Assembly (NCBI GenBank): GCA_015069415.1
Contig: SVIQ01000002.1
Coordinates: 88,126-152,125 of the forward strand
From: Clostridiales bacterium
GTDB lineage: Bacteria > Bacillota > Clostridia > Christensenellales > UBA1242
Length of the DNA: 64,000 bases
Direction: 5' to 3'
Shown: positions 49,001-53,140 of the stretch, one piece after another
Layout of the letters: each line of letters opens with the position of its first letter
Position numbering within the stretch: the stretch's first letter is position 1
Made by a program: the position numbers and the translations under genes
The notes under the pieces: generated by a model
Database searches by the model: none
The model's input: the letters and a program-made list of their open reading frames with translations, nothing else
Told to the model about the DNA's origin: nothing

Positions 49001-50368
49001 GCTAATCATACAGTTAAGACTTATGTTTATAGAAATGGAGCGTATTACAGATATTCTATGGCCAATGATATATCATTTAGAAATGCTCAACTTCTCACAA
49101 TGGATGCAACTGTTTACACTCCAGCACAAAAAATTATGTTAAGTGAAGATGATAACAGTCCTGCTGGGCATTATGTTTACGCAGATCCAACTACAACAGG
49201 AGAGGAAAATAAAAATATAGACTTTACTCGAGATGTAGAGCAAACTTTCTACAAAGTTAATTCTCAGCCAGAAGGTGTACAAGGCTACGATTGGATTCAA
49301 ATTTACTTTACAGCAAACGGAAACAGAGATAAAGGTGCTAAAATTGTTGGTAAATTTGAGTACTGCGAAACTCAACCGGCTGGAATAAGCGGAGTAGACT
49401 ACATAACCTTTACTGACGATGATAATAACAATACGTATTATCAATTTAAAGAAATTGACAATGGTGATAACGTAGGAAAGGATTACTATCAATCATATAA
49501 TCCTTCAGATGATGAAACAACGCTTTATATTAATATGTATCCTAAAGTTACTAATGATAAAGCTGATGCTACAAATCCGTATGAAGGGACTTCGGCATCA
49601 TATTACTTCGCAAACGTTCTTAATACTAACGAAGTTCCTGCTGATGCTTTAAGATTTACTCAATCTGCTACATATTGGTATTACAATGCTGGATATATTA
49701 CTGGACAATACACTCAAACGTCTTCAGATGGAAGTAGTACAAATGTAAATGTGCCATTTGTTCGTTCAAATAATTTAAAACCTATTTTATATAATGAAAG
49801 TGGGGATCTCATTGATTGGGATTCAGAGGCTTACAAAAATAAAAATATTTTCAATATCTCACTTGACAGTGTTTACATTTCAGATCCAAGTAATCTAGGA
49901 AACGATGAAAAAGCTCAAATAAAAGCATCTGTGAGATTTAAAATTGATAATGGTAAACTTTATGAGTATACGCCTTTGTCTCAATATAATCTTAAAGACT
50001 TTGGAGAAGGTAAAACAATTCTTCAAGAATTCTTCTCAAACACGTTCATACCTGACTCTTCAGAGATACACAATCTTTATAAAAACGAAGGAGGAGCTTG
50101 GTCTAGATATAAATATAATACGGATGAGGATGGTGAAACAATCAATATAAATGAGCAAACTTGGGAGGATGGCGCTTATAAATTTGGTATTAACACAGAC
50201 TTTAATGAAACAATTTTTGTTGAATCTATAAAAGTTACGCTTACTGGAAACAATTTAAAGCATTTGTATGGTAAATTTGTTGATGTTAAAGATGAAGCTG
50301 GAAATGTTATAAGCAAAAAACTGGTTGAAACCTCGGATGTTAAACCAGGATCAATTACCATTAGTTAG
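31016..50368 (+). CDS. giant GLUG-repeat surface lipoprotein (6450 aa)
   Basis: An uninterrupted 19.35-kb gene. The signal peptide ends in lipobox FSAC (Cys24). Residues about 50-1040 are Ig-like and beta-rich. After that come beta-helix modules, each opening with a capping strand pair such as KFKIVNDIDLVG (about 1070), YILMKDITLTN (2436), YIRFVSDIDFTG (2930), YMIVKDINMST (3430) and YNFVLIYDII (4350), followed by GLUG-like turns: GGVAGENTGAI, AGLVVNNNGNI, VGGIAGEI, AGGLVGEL. A hydrophobic hairpin (about 5810-5839 and 5853-5873) precedes a final Tyr-rich domain of some 570 residues. It has its own promoter and starts with a strong ribosome binding site. Likely an adhesin or matrix scaffold on the cell surface, sharing modules with the 2883-residue lipoprotein; ligand unknown. 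Confidence 0.88.
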   Translation: MKKKITSLLTFVLVALSCLCFSACGNKYKKMEYKIMYAFSADAEEWFEVGKDNSLVLNYNGKDDSLVVDENGGEIFFKVQIKGVKKKHLGEIRISATASMGLGFSGATIKNNGVFSVKVEDPESVVSSTLRFYETKSNKARNVNLEVYPSVETLTADLTVVKGFDKNISLDLSTLNNIAFYPAGTNQKELVYSVDSLGKFVGGNYDENKGISSASLQNLILIDDSNLSLNNYVPTSDSYVAKVIAESKFDTSIKTEFYVYLVDDFIDDDFDVDGGFENDNRVDLKYNETNVLIDNSIDNSIDLYTGGKYASTVVTLNKPTTIYSPTTIYSNGLVLHNGVTAKYNWNVYVDGDKYIFDNSTQRGLLITKEGEDSFRITCVESGKTPSTIKFVYAIDDLNYESTSAKEITVNKRSLPSTLRINGENVETSATGIVYSTGSTSYSGLKLKLDLSPIYKNKDGETVGNYNVVIDSTDDLKLSYTNVGEWVNANGQVISTGKSIYLNLESKNSETFNLKYVISPSEFNGKKVDVEYGTVVYTLIKKITADSFAVTDGDKNTLVDNKTLYVAKGKTTNFTLDVYHTGELSRDTIKVSSNNANVKFSNGLTAITLDKWKDSEVTPIEGGSRFTIPVTAENLSDEAVITVEAGVGVNVKTQFNVKVVDATNDELPAVGLDAFTNVKDLTNNIQDKKTEGAKYLAVKYSQTASGRFGVNLDSATNIIKSVTLGSSDLYKEQISANQVSLKTDLTGSDTVVLTVYYYYFNSTNNVVEVKSQTQEIQLAIYSSVDAISLSTNKQNLTYVNSKFTELSTAVITFDAVGDGNKTPTSEIAFEDTSKFSTSLTLKVDCGKINKVSDLTISKGTFDAVLAGEIKDGNTFTIKVIGSMFGEEVASGQINLNYVNYIKMSNIVLDGVLDRYDDDEKISGVEKNVEDGFDIQVFSYDISLMDILTGNKTSDSYIIGVTTEYETENLLKANEDLKFEIYSVVDSNGEESLGGIITKDVEFNDGKIKINVTSSTEGGRFVLKLSALDSFDDEKNKFTKVRYIVVNISDGEKLPFFVHDKDEFNAISGALDKKFKIVNDIDLVGFSTISGEFTGELTAGNNYLVKVEFTGSASRNVGSVQDAYVGLFEENAGVISGFTISAKFALSNSTDSTSSYNSIYAGAVAGKNSGTIKDVTVRVEVDSDADKIIKLENSKTLYFGGVAGENLGHIISSRNESLVIFSEALTLNSSAESAKIGLVTGKNSNLIEGNYLGIETFNKASFISNVVANLNVVNAHSNATINFGGVAGENTGAIRNMILGGSISVANVTNASAGGNIAGIVGENSGTVQTSAVFTLNITSSCSGVNAYASGLVGTSKNGTLTDLRVIATKGSSNFTGKISGTNVAGAVANSDNDTISQISIQSFINEDLLDGTNVYGLVNGTTSTISNSFIVGNLKGSSIVLTTNSTNEETTYFIGSVNGSINHDYKNYTYAILKDDESFKFVVDGEEKENSDLTGDNWDDKVKGISAKFSSSISDPWRLTEGYNTLLGNSTYYFPYLVTGNEQPQMIIQPTSIELDLVTGETYIYVLNNDETVEIEISENETVPVTDIAVVNYQTKGNNSHKIVKEDGEDGLVTLRVIPEEAQSSVDYEIVSGDNAYIYNGKITFTKASESPLIVKVYSLFNRDCFEYVAFYSVPGANEFYMNKSEVTTYVGNSSPIDLYAVVENSGETIYDIKDVENKLELRVTKVESDEKIYNRIGQEFINSEDANDKLKLTINDSRYNKISVTAGEEKGSYELTIKLIYKITISGTPFETVVGETTVVVNVTEIATDLSILNASSVGGEIDTNIAFVVDLKTNFVSDDQNHDELSTQYYYIEGNAVVPKYDEGVNKDTIKLFFEKGENVESWNYLVNWASKFGKEIYQLFDYSFVSVKTADGYRYNVEMSLKDEYLTYKDNDNNTLVKFIEEEISFNLKVEAYSNAFKSSKLGIKLTPSTINSVRMENYAVDFSNANSVYTTLFTSSKADTYIITPGGKGGIIIINLDPFHADIDNLTLTSSVVNTVNGPVRVQFEQVVKTDDGKYVSYSPVASSTAIENGIKLTRVSNEDGSYDGKIYIHTMLTSYFGSQDDYTITLGYEDKFGVQHSKPLNLTSTFIPGISLSFDNDYRVNGIDEEVGEYLVQKNSTDNTLKLKLYGYQLNSRPSFEFGWVDPRTEGENVGNYVTVFVGEDAVPNLDGSYTVNCTMVVRDDIPASFKVSAELSVTDINLGILTSETSEIIFHPTDYIVEGIYVKDLANNTLNIAHQSSKAVELKFETNSANSDLSDKLNTELYYYLNEKRIDLRHIFEFDSKTIYEDRDNDFFSAVSETIELVKDTTYIPTINIYGRETLKKTIHGSIWVGYKVDNHEYKFEFCSEDDKNVYYKKEIPISFELNIYPASTEEKAIPIYDEAGFKDMRAGVDYILMKDITLTNFTPITNQISSLDGNNKIIKITNFAIHNDGLNFGLFKSIGEIEDTEQSTDSKTVYKKTILKNVTVDYSAFEGLALQTVEDAESVNFGGLVVDNNGGIIYNCEVINSSLGEDNGNINILLPEIEGLEVNVAGLVVNNNGNITNSRVGTDKFTRISVSNGIVRKSISSNGSLSFKASGIDENSLIHNSHSANMSGFVVNNLNNGLITTSYAQNIEILNESKSESRSAGFAVENLGEISQSFVRGSSKEVTSTTNETLLETKNGKVESQNGNSAGFVYYNSGYISDAFANITLETESKALSGFVFEHDGGKISNSYSACAKVVNEIEDDKLRKVNERPFVGIGDDHEVLISNGAIIENCYYLLKTGEMELANEPAKGLNVDNFTNSDNLEGFTFVLSNSLEDRKNGVWSNYTPEGYYRALPELVSANTIALTYRYATENENEYLYASGYGLGTENNPYIIRNLNEYNDVFVQNRDGALENWAPTGESGYIRFVSDIDFTGEAVKTRARYTLGDKDKTYIDGNGMTLKGIKFDVGEINETSVGLFAEIKNTTIKNLNIELDSHSSNKENTTSTSSVTYVGGLAGKIDNSIIININLDGNGSTLLGKEYVGGIAGEITGGSQLYAISTKLNAQGGDPTASNVGGVAGRINLTSRSNSKSLYSLSHITVAGSKLKGGYVGGIAGRVEAEGNNIVKAYRLRYDVLDTSKLEGASAVGGLFGVFSGELKASQVTAVETTQYEYDKAMANYVLNGKLEKAGNLTLIKGSSFSGGLIGVGVDTSVYASYAKVGFDPESTGVLGGVYGLSIGSKIAFSYAVPYVNTENEVIAGGLIGLAYKNKTLAESSSYKEVQAFVASMKESGNTYDSLEFTFSTLIYDTTKKHANSQYNVLMNEGNDIEKQNTKVAGRYPDDISNFDATHSALLSDLVNITTPEASTKQKDTFDNMFKGWSSVEYWSLNNLKIYPTLERDEAINYYIIDDISDFHVMINNPSKNYMIVKDINMSTWQLESKSNYIFNCDFTGTLVGKLNNGGAPLLSGLKLECGNSGDAGLFKKTAGAEISNIKFEWDGVTNKAAITTTTKNLELEYIGLVSCEDSGSMFSGLTVSVKAKTGEDALFIDNTANTTQTIQGFGGIVGRASGSEIYSSSVTGNVIAKITEFGGIVAKADALIIKDANNENLSQSTRIQDCSVNGTHTLTTNGESSFGGIVGASQNTTISTSDFVNGCKIVATLESVANIGGIAGNLDQGSYIASCDSYGEIVISIGAKNVNLYLGGIAGTSNGQISNSSANATFTTVIDEEDNISTPAVNINTLAVGGVVGQLASSGYEDIFNVLSYGEIDFSSGNYTTVYAGGIAGFATSEVSIANSMNLTDVKAKASSNLYMGGIIGTAGTDVENGDQSLTISNVASTGRIVPTIESDNAKLYVGGLAGFVKDDFNVTNSYTLSSIIASDVDGSVLAKNKEAERINAVLGNGSISSTSTNVYYSSDYALVEECKDVDNDGLKNYTAYNLVRGSLFDSFVADSNEGFVFADGKDSTTKVPYVKSIASLLVNAKLLDSNDNEYIKDGTAYNPKLIQTNNSEHSFDGSYTYYILAISQNDNVYALPEFDGDLNGILIGQDVEYSVSQAPNIKISEDSAISNIHVRGSGTAVPLVSENKGVVSNCSVMGHFTGLQSSDENDKDKGKGALVTNNYGLVEYCYSTAELVVAENETYSLSGLVYEQNQGSKIFSSFFTGYIEGTGAGIAGSNPNSVSNYIYNCYSAGVVTTTSSNSFAGFTLSGDTGSNNYLDKWAKFEEITGTGLPLSTIETKDLMKATNLKGRWHTALTDSGYNTKAGLFGKNYNYPVYNLNKVNVDKDAELQDFLRLEDTGNGACADDTLSRTYENLLGANYNKAFKIPHIGVLDTISCLMKDKANINFGNYNFVLIYDIIANDNSAKRVELDKDEKITKNNLVNFTNGLIISNKYLGYNDATNSTNHCEISGLNTHGLFREFTGSSIYDIKIGDAYSLKDTGVIGASSSESGNSNVENVTLLNLAITSNGDSSNTGVLFGNVDGTLNVTNIKNEAGKTTTVTGGNKTNIGLIAGSSNGKINIKDIDVSLVLKGSEVAGGLVGVATNSTIKIETVTSTAIIATAEGTKTNKVNVEFDGCTLAGGLVGELNNSTVDGSSLKLKLDFFGNAETLGGIAGKSVENSSISNIIATTSKVCNVTNFGGIVAIVENEKTNESKLTVSSVEITISHVEQNQTQGVVTLSGTQGGGSEGGETVEYGVILAENGVAGALAGLVKGNISASRLTIKNVGNASEFVVQQKRKNEKTSLGVGIFAGVLESGNIEVKTGSTINVKMRAQFSKNIGGVVGAYKTGQILVENGVIYNVSMETAGENIGGVFGLVDEKYFETKVTAETFGTLKDSLYTKNDDVYEKVDSENATYNEDTIYYAFSGLLIDDVFGKMIQNGTVVEEYPYKNFFSTKVGSSDADINLIGNVENVGGLIGCMKGDFGALDDKGLIDNKNKITKGDANSIINVGGVAGLYAVNIGTTGLKNSAEIVLKENSLNVGGIFGHLESSKYTIHTNMTNSANVAGYQNVGSLVGFLGHASQGITSLEGNLAISDVEGEINVGGVAGLVIHSKVGSYIADKSASATISSSADVKVCGVANVGGIVGYIQGKNIEGDYNIYKNPNTNKWFILTNKDGYVYELTEDHKTGALYKLEKGTETSTSENPAGISPKYVSAELNNITNQYKNENDETKTTNITVHGKGNSAVPTNIGGLAGAIDNKINSICVRNNVLTNITISTDPEGGEGTTIKTSGTNKTLSSAKRYETENITQDNNIITDIALDSMESGIGGFVGARYGNTYGAEFGNEIGIKALNVPLGVNVGTYYGYHDIDGARSIIYPTLKSAVNVDGAYNIGGLIGYVKSAGSVNEGEVVGDSTKHFIKQAEHKITLQSTLMGMRVGGLFGKVHASNVSGLTISSANTNNIEINTSNSYYMGGLVGMWTCDPVTEMKFNNAKVEGKVTSSATDEVNSASEFGGLIGLVKVPNASTGDRVSVEVKGTHNYPFTVNTIENENYADGRSNFNSYDSESQLYLVANAYYINLDEFSISPGKLVEVSYTTNIPGIGDQTRTKYVNPITGTTGWNTEYTGFKQIQRYIEQDITSKNTTAKNTAISTIYNAENITKVVNNSDNKIKYTIYEESYGNPYLYCKIGIASLYKDAEGNTDVELSDIQKDPRPYIDAGHDDGTYVGNNDVFGDSSVECNAANAKSLNLLDQYDWTSEGDEDYKDYEVITQKIVDVSTGGFGLYYNKDGELTDAPGEEDYPYAIGMIYGVEGYLGSDKTTYFSFGIVYSENDQATVQNGSIFNVSGVQGQHEKAEDATDGSKVGWWIAGIAVGLGVVALCIFCPAAIGWVAGAVQHLSGPVLLSLKAKIIIGASSVIASAICGFGLYDELTKTTGKQYMNESFFEVKDQNFGYLTSGTTRIIADRSNTYEFRSDLTIYEIFSATEGAGVDLDGDDIKAEGTVNLPLSYYFYSFNKPSDLYEKSYVTINAVEGVDNPISYSATGEENFTSHANHTVKTYVYRNGAYYRYSMANDISFRNAQLLTMDATVYTPAQKIMLSEDDNSPAGHYVYADPTTTGEENKNIDFTRDVEQTFYKVNSQPEGVQGYDWIQIYFTANGNRDKGAKIVGKFEYCETQPAGISGVDYITFTDDDNNNTYYQFKEIDNGDNVGKDYYQSYNPSDDETTLYINMYPKVTNDKADATNPYEGTSASYYFANVLNTNEVPADALRFTQSATYWYYNAGYITGQYTQTSSDGSSTNVNVPFVRSNNLKPILYNESGDLIDWDSEAYKNKNIFNISLDSVYISDPSNLGNDEKAQIKASVRFKIDNGKLYEYTPLSQYNLKDFGEGKTILQEFFSNTFIPDSSEIHNLYKNEGGAWSRYKYNTDEDGETININEQTWEDGAYKFGINTDFNETIFVESIKVTLTGNNLKHLYGKFVDVKDEAGNVISKKLVETSDVKPGSITIS
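31891..31921 (+). repeat. in-frame 12-bp tandem repeat
   Basis: Two and a half copies of AATTGATAATTC inside the giant gene, encoding repeated IDNS. Confidence 0.85.
31970..32005 (+). repeat. in-frame 18-bp tandem duplication
   Basis: Two identical copies of CCTACAACTATTTATTCA, encoding PTTIYS twice, only 49 bases after the previous tandem repeat. Confidence 0.9.
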
Positions 50369-50463
50369 AAAACTTTGTTTGGATTTGTAAAAAGTTTTTA
50401 AAAAATTAAATAAATCTTAACTTAAGAATTTTGAAAGAATTTAAAAAAGTTTATTAAATTAAT

Positions 50464-50493
50464 TTGACAAAATGTTTCGAAATAATTTATTAT
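50464..50493 (+). promoter_or_regulatory. promoter of the small RNA or attenuated leader
   Basis: TTGACA, 18-base spacer, TATTAT (or TATACT three bases later). Transcription would start near 50502. Confidence 0.7.
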
Positions 50494-50501
50494 ACTTGCA
50501 A

Positions 50502-50575
50502 GGTGGCGGTTAATTTAATTAAGGGGTCCACGATTTAGTGGCGAAAAGCACTGAGAATACTCAGTGCTTTTTCGT
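50502..50575 (+). ncRNA. candidate small RNA or attenuator leader, about 74 nt
   Basis: It starts just after a good promoter, contains a small hairpin CCAC-GATTTA-GTGG (50528-50541) and ends in a 12-bp perfect terminator stem. No ORF fits inside and it matches no riboswitch class I can recall. It may be a free small RNA or a conditional terminator controlling the gene at 50931. Confidence 0.5.
50544..50575 (+). terminator. strong terminator of the leader or small RNA
   Basis: A 12-bp stem (AAAAGCACTGAG / CTCAGTGCTTTT) with an AATA loop and trailing Ts. Confidence 0.9.
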
Positions 50576-50699
50576 TTTGTGGAAAGTCTAGATGGTCATT
50601 TAAGAATTGCAAATTTTAGCAGTTGGGGAAATAATTATTCTGCTAATAGAAGTTAAATAATTTTTCAATAAAAAAATTTAAATATTTTTTAAAAAACGT

Positions 50700-50729
50700 T
50701 TGACTATTTATGTCGAAATACATTACAAT
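50700..50729 (+). promoter_or_regulatory. promoter of the TasA-like gene
   Basis: TTGACT, 18-base spacer, TACAAT; predicted start near 50736, about 195 bases before the ATG. Confidence 0.65.
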
Positions 50730-50868
50730 TTGAGTATAAGCATTCGATAGTCGATGAAGAGTGCTAAAGAGAGAAAACTCTTCAAACAATTTTTCTTGAA
50801 TTTTGTAAATATTTGATTTTAAAGCATGTCGATCAATGTTTAAAGTTTTAAGTTTACAAATTCTGTTA

Positions 50869-50910
50869 TTGTCCTTTATGGACAAACTTAAAGGTCCTTT
50901 ATGGGACAAT
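50869..50910 (+). promoter_or_regulatory. twin hairpins upstream of the TasA-like start codon
   Basis: Two adjacent hairpins with the same loop: TTGTCC-TTTAT-GGACAA (50869-50885) and GTCC-TTTATG-GGAC (50894-50907). The outer arms ATTGTCC (50868-50874) and GGACAAT (50904-50910) can pair instead, giving an alternative single structure. It ends 8 bases before the Shine-Dalgarno. Confidence 0.6.
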
Positions 50911-50930
50911 AAAAAAACAAGGGGGATTAA

Positions 50931-52025
50931 ATGACTAAATTAAAATCTAAAAAGATGACTAAGTCTACTATTGCTATTATCGTTATGGCAATCGTTATGG
51001 TTGCAATGATGGCATTTGGTGGAACTTATGCATATTTCACAGCTACTGCTACTGGTGGCTCTAGAAAATTCACAACTGGTACAATCAGACTTGGTTTTGA
51101 CACACCAGTTAAATTCGAATTGCCTGAAGATGCTATGATTCTTCCAGGTGACGTAATCGTTAAAGACGCTATCGTTTTAAATACTGATGGTGCTACAGCT
51201 GAATCTTACATTGCTGTTAACTTCGAAATTGATATGGAAATAGTAAATCCATACGATGAAGAAACTGAAGCTGATAAATTTGCAGCTGAAGAACTTAGAA
51301 TTGCTGCTATTAAAACTGCTCTTAAAAATGACGGTTTAGGCGCAGCTTTGAACACTACTGGTTCTTACACTGTAATGGAAGATGCTGATTCAGATCCTGG
51401 CACTCCAGATGTAGAAGTGACTAAAGATTACATTATTGACGGCGTAAATCTTGCTGATCCTGAAGATGCAGAAAGCGAAAAAGCAGTTAAATGGGTAGCA
51501 TACTCTTACACAGAAGATGGTGCTTCTGAAGAAACTGTTACTAATGTTTACGTTTTATGTGATAAGGTAACTGGACTTCCAGTTGCTGTTCCAGCTGGTT
51601 TAGATATCGTTTTGGCTGACGCTGTTGATTTAGATGGTGACACAGTTAATACAACTGATGACATTGCTTCAATTTGGATCAGTAAAGATCTTGAAGATGA
51701 TTGGTCTCAATCATTAATCGATGAAAACGGAAACTACGTTTACCAAGATGAAAACGATGAACTTGTTTACGTTAAAGTTGACGGAGAAGGAAACGTTGTT
51801 GAAGGTGAATATGTTGACGCAGAAGGTAATGATTACACTATAACTGAAGATACTGTTCTTTCACTTATACCAGCTACTTCTTCTGTAAAAGGTTACATGG
51901 GAGTTCCTGTAACTGTAACAATCGGAGCTCGCGCTGTTCAAGCTAAGAACTTCACTAAAACAGTTGATGCTGTAGTAGAAGAATTATATAATGATGTTTA
52001 CTACGTTGCTCCAACTCAACCTTAA
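50931..52025 (+). CDS. TasA/camelysin-like major extracellular subunit
   Basis: A 364-residue exported protein with a textbook SipW-type signal: a basic start, a hydrophobic helix (12-29) and GGTYAYFTATATGG (30-43). The mature part starts with RKFTTGTIRLGF and has MILPGDVIVKDAIVLN, the TasA/camelysin pattern; it ends with VPVTVTIGARAVQAKNF, also family-like. The middle is very acidic (Asp/Glu-rich, 120-310), an insertion compared with typical TasA. Codons are of the highly expressed type (GCT, GTT, AAC, GAC), like rplA and unlike the giant genes, which suggests abundant synthesis. Likely the main fibre subunit processed by the SipW at 22484. AAGGGGG lies 5 bases before the ATG. Confidence 0.88.
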   Translation: MTKLKSKKMTKSTIAIIVMAIVMVAMMAFGGTYAYFTATATGGSRKFTTGTIRLGFDTPVKFELPEDAMILPGDVIVKDAIVLNTDGATAESYIAVNFEIDMEIVNPYDEETEADKFAAEELRIAAIKTALKNDGLGAALNTTGSYTVMEDADSDPGTPDVEVTKDYIIDGVNLADPEDAESEKAVKWVAYSYTEDGASEETVTNVYVLCDKVTGLPVAVPAGLDIVLADAVDLDGDTVNTTDDIASIWISKDLEDDWSQSLIDENGNYVYQDENDELVYVKVDGEGNVVEGEYVDAEGNDYTITEDTVLSLIPATSSVKGYMGVPVTVTIGARAVQAKNFTKTVDAVVEELYNDVYYVAPTQP

Positions 52026-52036
52026 TTTTAAGTGTT

Positions 52037-52067
52037 AAAAAAATCTCTCGTTTGAGAGATTTTTTTT
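52037..52067. terminator. bidirectional Rho-independent terminator
   Basis: A 13-bp stem (AAAAAAATCTCTC / GAGAGATTTTTTT) with loop GTTT between two convergent genes; it touches the stop codon of the minus-strand gene. Confidence 0.9.
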
Positions 52068-52971
52068 ATACTTCAATGATTTTTAAATCTTGAGAGTCTT
52101 GATAAACAATGTAAAAACCTTCACTTAATGGGTCGTCGACGTCGATAGGGAGCCACTGATAATGTTCACCCAATTCTTCTGGAACTTTTGAATTGTAATC
52201 GCATTTGACGGCGTAGCAAATGTATTTAATTTGATCGTTTTCGTAAATTGCGCCTATACAAAATGAGTTTTCATTTTCTTGAATTCTAACGAATTTGCTG
52301 TTTTCAACTAATTTCATAATTTCTTCGTCTAGAGGGTAGTTTTCAAACACATATTCAAACTGAGGAATTAGAGAAGTTAAGATTGTTTTTTTGTTTTCTT
52401 TTTCATTTGTTTCTAAAGAGTCTTTAGTTTGTAATTCTTCAGTCTTTTTATTATCAATTTCTGAATATTCATGTGTTTCGATTTTTTGCTCCTCTTGAGA
52501 ATGAGTTTCGGCGATTGTGTTGTCGGCTTGTTGATTGGCGTAGAAAAATTCTTTATACTTACAGTTGGCGCAATCTGGACAAGATGAGCATTCTTCTTTA
52601 ACTTCTTCTGTGTCGGTGGGTAAAGTGTTTTCACTAAAATCCATGTTAAAATAATAACCTGAATATGTACCGCCTTTTAGAAGTATTTCATTAGACGAGG
52701 TGTCTACAATTGCAACATAAAAATCTTCATCCATGTTAAAAGATCCAACTAAAGAGCTTTCATATTGACCGCCTTTATCTAAAAGATTGGATTTGTAAAC
52801 TTGGTCACGATGATATATTCCTATTTTTACTCCCGGATTTAATTTTGCAAGAGAGTAAATTCTTAGTTTACATTTTAGTAAATCGTCTTCTATATACAAA
52901 GAAATAATGCCTCTAGCATTTTGGTTGATTGAATTTTCTGGAGAGGATAAAATTATTGTTTTGTTTTTCAT
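52066..52971 (-). CDS. hypothetical protein with a CxxCxxCxxC cluster, 301 aa
   Basis: Not assigned to a named family. The N-terminal domain (about 1-115) is beta-rich and might be a small binding domain. It is followed by a cysteine run C128, C131, C134, C137 (CSSCPDCANC), a disordered Glu/Thr-rich linker (about 145-195) and a C-terminal alpha/beta domain (about 200-301). No signal peptide or membrane helix, so it is cytoplasmic. The four evenly spaced cysteines could bind Zn or an Fe-S cluster. A TATAAT box ends 6 bases before the ATG and no Shine-Dalgarno is present, so the transcript is probably leaderless. Confidence 0.75.
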   Translation of the reverse strand: MKNKTIILSSPENSINQNARGIISLYIEDDLLKCKLRIYSLAKLNPGVKIGIYHRDQVYKSNLLDKGGQYESSLVGSFNMDEDFYVAIVDTSSNEILLKGGTYSGYYFNMDFSENTLPTDTEEVKEECSSCPDCANCKYKEFFYANQQADNTIAETHSQEEQKIETHEYSEIDNKKTEELQTKDSLETNEKENKKTILTSLIPQFEYVFENYPLDEEIMKLVENSKFVRIQENENSFCIGAIYENDQIKYICYAVKCDYNSKVPEELGEHYQWLPIDVDDPLSEGFYIVYQDSQDLKIIEV

Positions 52972-52977
52972 AGTTTT

Positions 52978-52983
52978 ATTATA
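52978..52983 (-). promoter_or_regulatory. -10 box of the Cys-cluster gene, predicted leaderless
   Basis: TATAAT on the minus strand, 6 bases before the ATG at 52971. No good -35 is visible. Confidence 0.55.
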
Positions 52984-53084
52984 GCGTAATAATTTTTTTG
53001 ATATGACTAGAAAAAAGTAAAAATACGTCGAAAAAATGGCTAATTTTTCGAAAAAGATAGAATGGATTTATTTTCCTATTTTGA

Positions 53085-53113
53085 TTGACATAATTGTCTC
53101 ATTGTGCTATTAT
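53085..53113 (+). promoter_or_regulatory. SigA-type promoter
   Basis: TTGACA, 17-base spacer, TATTAT; GAGGGA precedes the ATG at 53141. Confidence 0.8.
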
Positions 53114-53140
53114 TAAGGTTGAAAACTTGATGAGGGAACA

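Larger units (their letters stand above)
50369..50930 (+). promoter_or_regulatory. 562-base regulatory region ahead of the TasA-like gene
   Basis: This protein-free stretch holds, in order: a weak hairpin after the giant gene (near 50370-50400), a promoter (50464-50493), a short structured leader or small RNA ending in a strong terminator (50544-50575), a second promoter (50700-50729), an untranslated leader of about 195 bases, and paired hairpins next to the ribosome binding site AAGGGGG (50919-50925). No other gene in the window has such an elaborate upstream region. Confidence 0.7.

Noticed and set aside
31016-50368. CRISPR array or DNA-level satellite in the repeat-rich giant gene
   Set aside because: Repetition is at protein level with divergent DNA; no evenly spaced identical direct repeats were found apart from two short tandem duplications.
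50502-50575. Known riboswitch (c-di-GMP, fluoride, preQ1, guanidine) in the leader
   Set aside because: None of the conserved core sequences I know for these classes could be matched; only a promoter, small hairpin and terminator are certain.
50643-50909. A minus-strand frame of 88 residues in the region ahead of the TasA-like gene
   Set aside because: It covers the promoter and twin hairpins of the plus-strand gene, has no recognisable domain and no clear Shine-Dalgarno; the plus-strand reading explains the sequence better.
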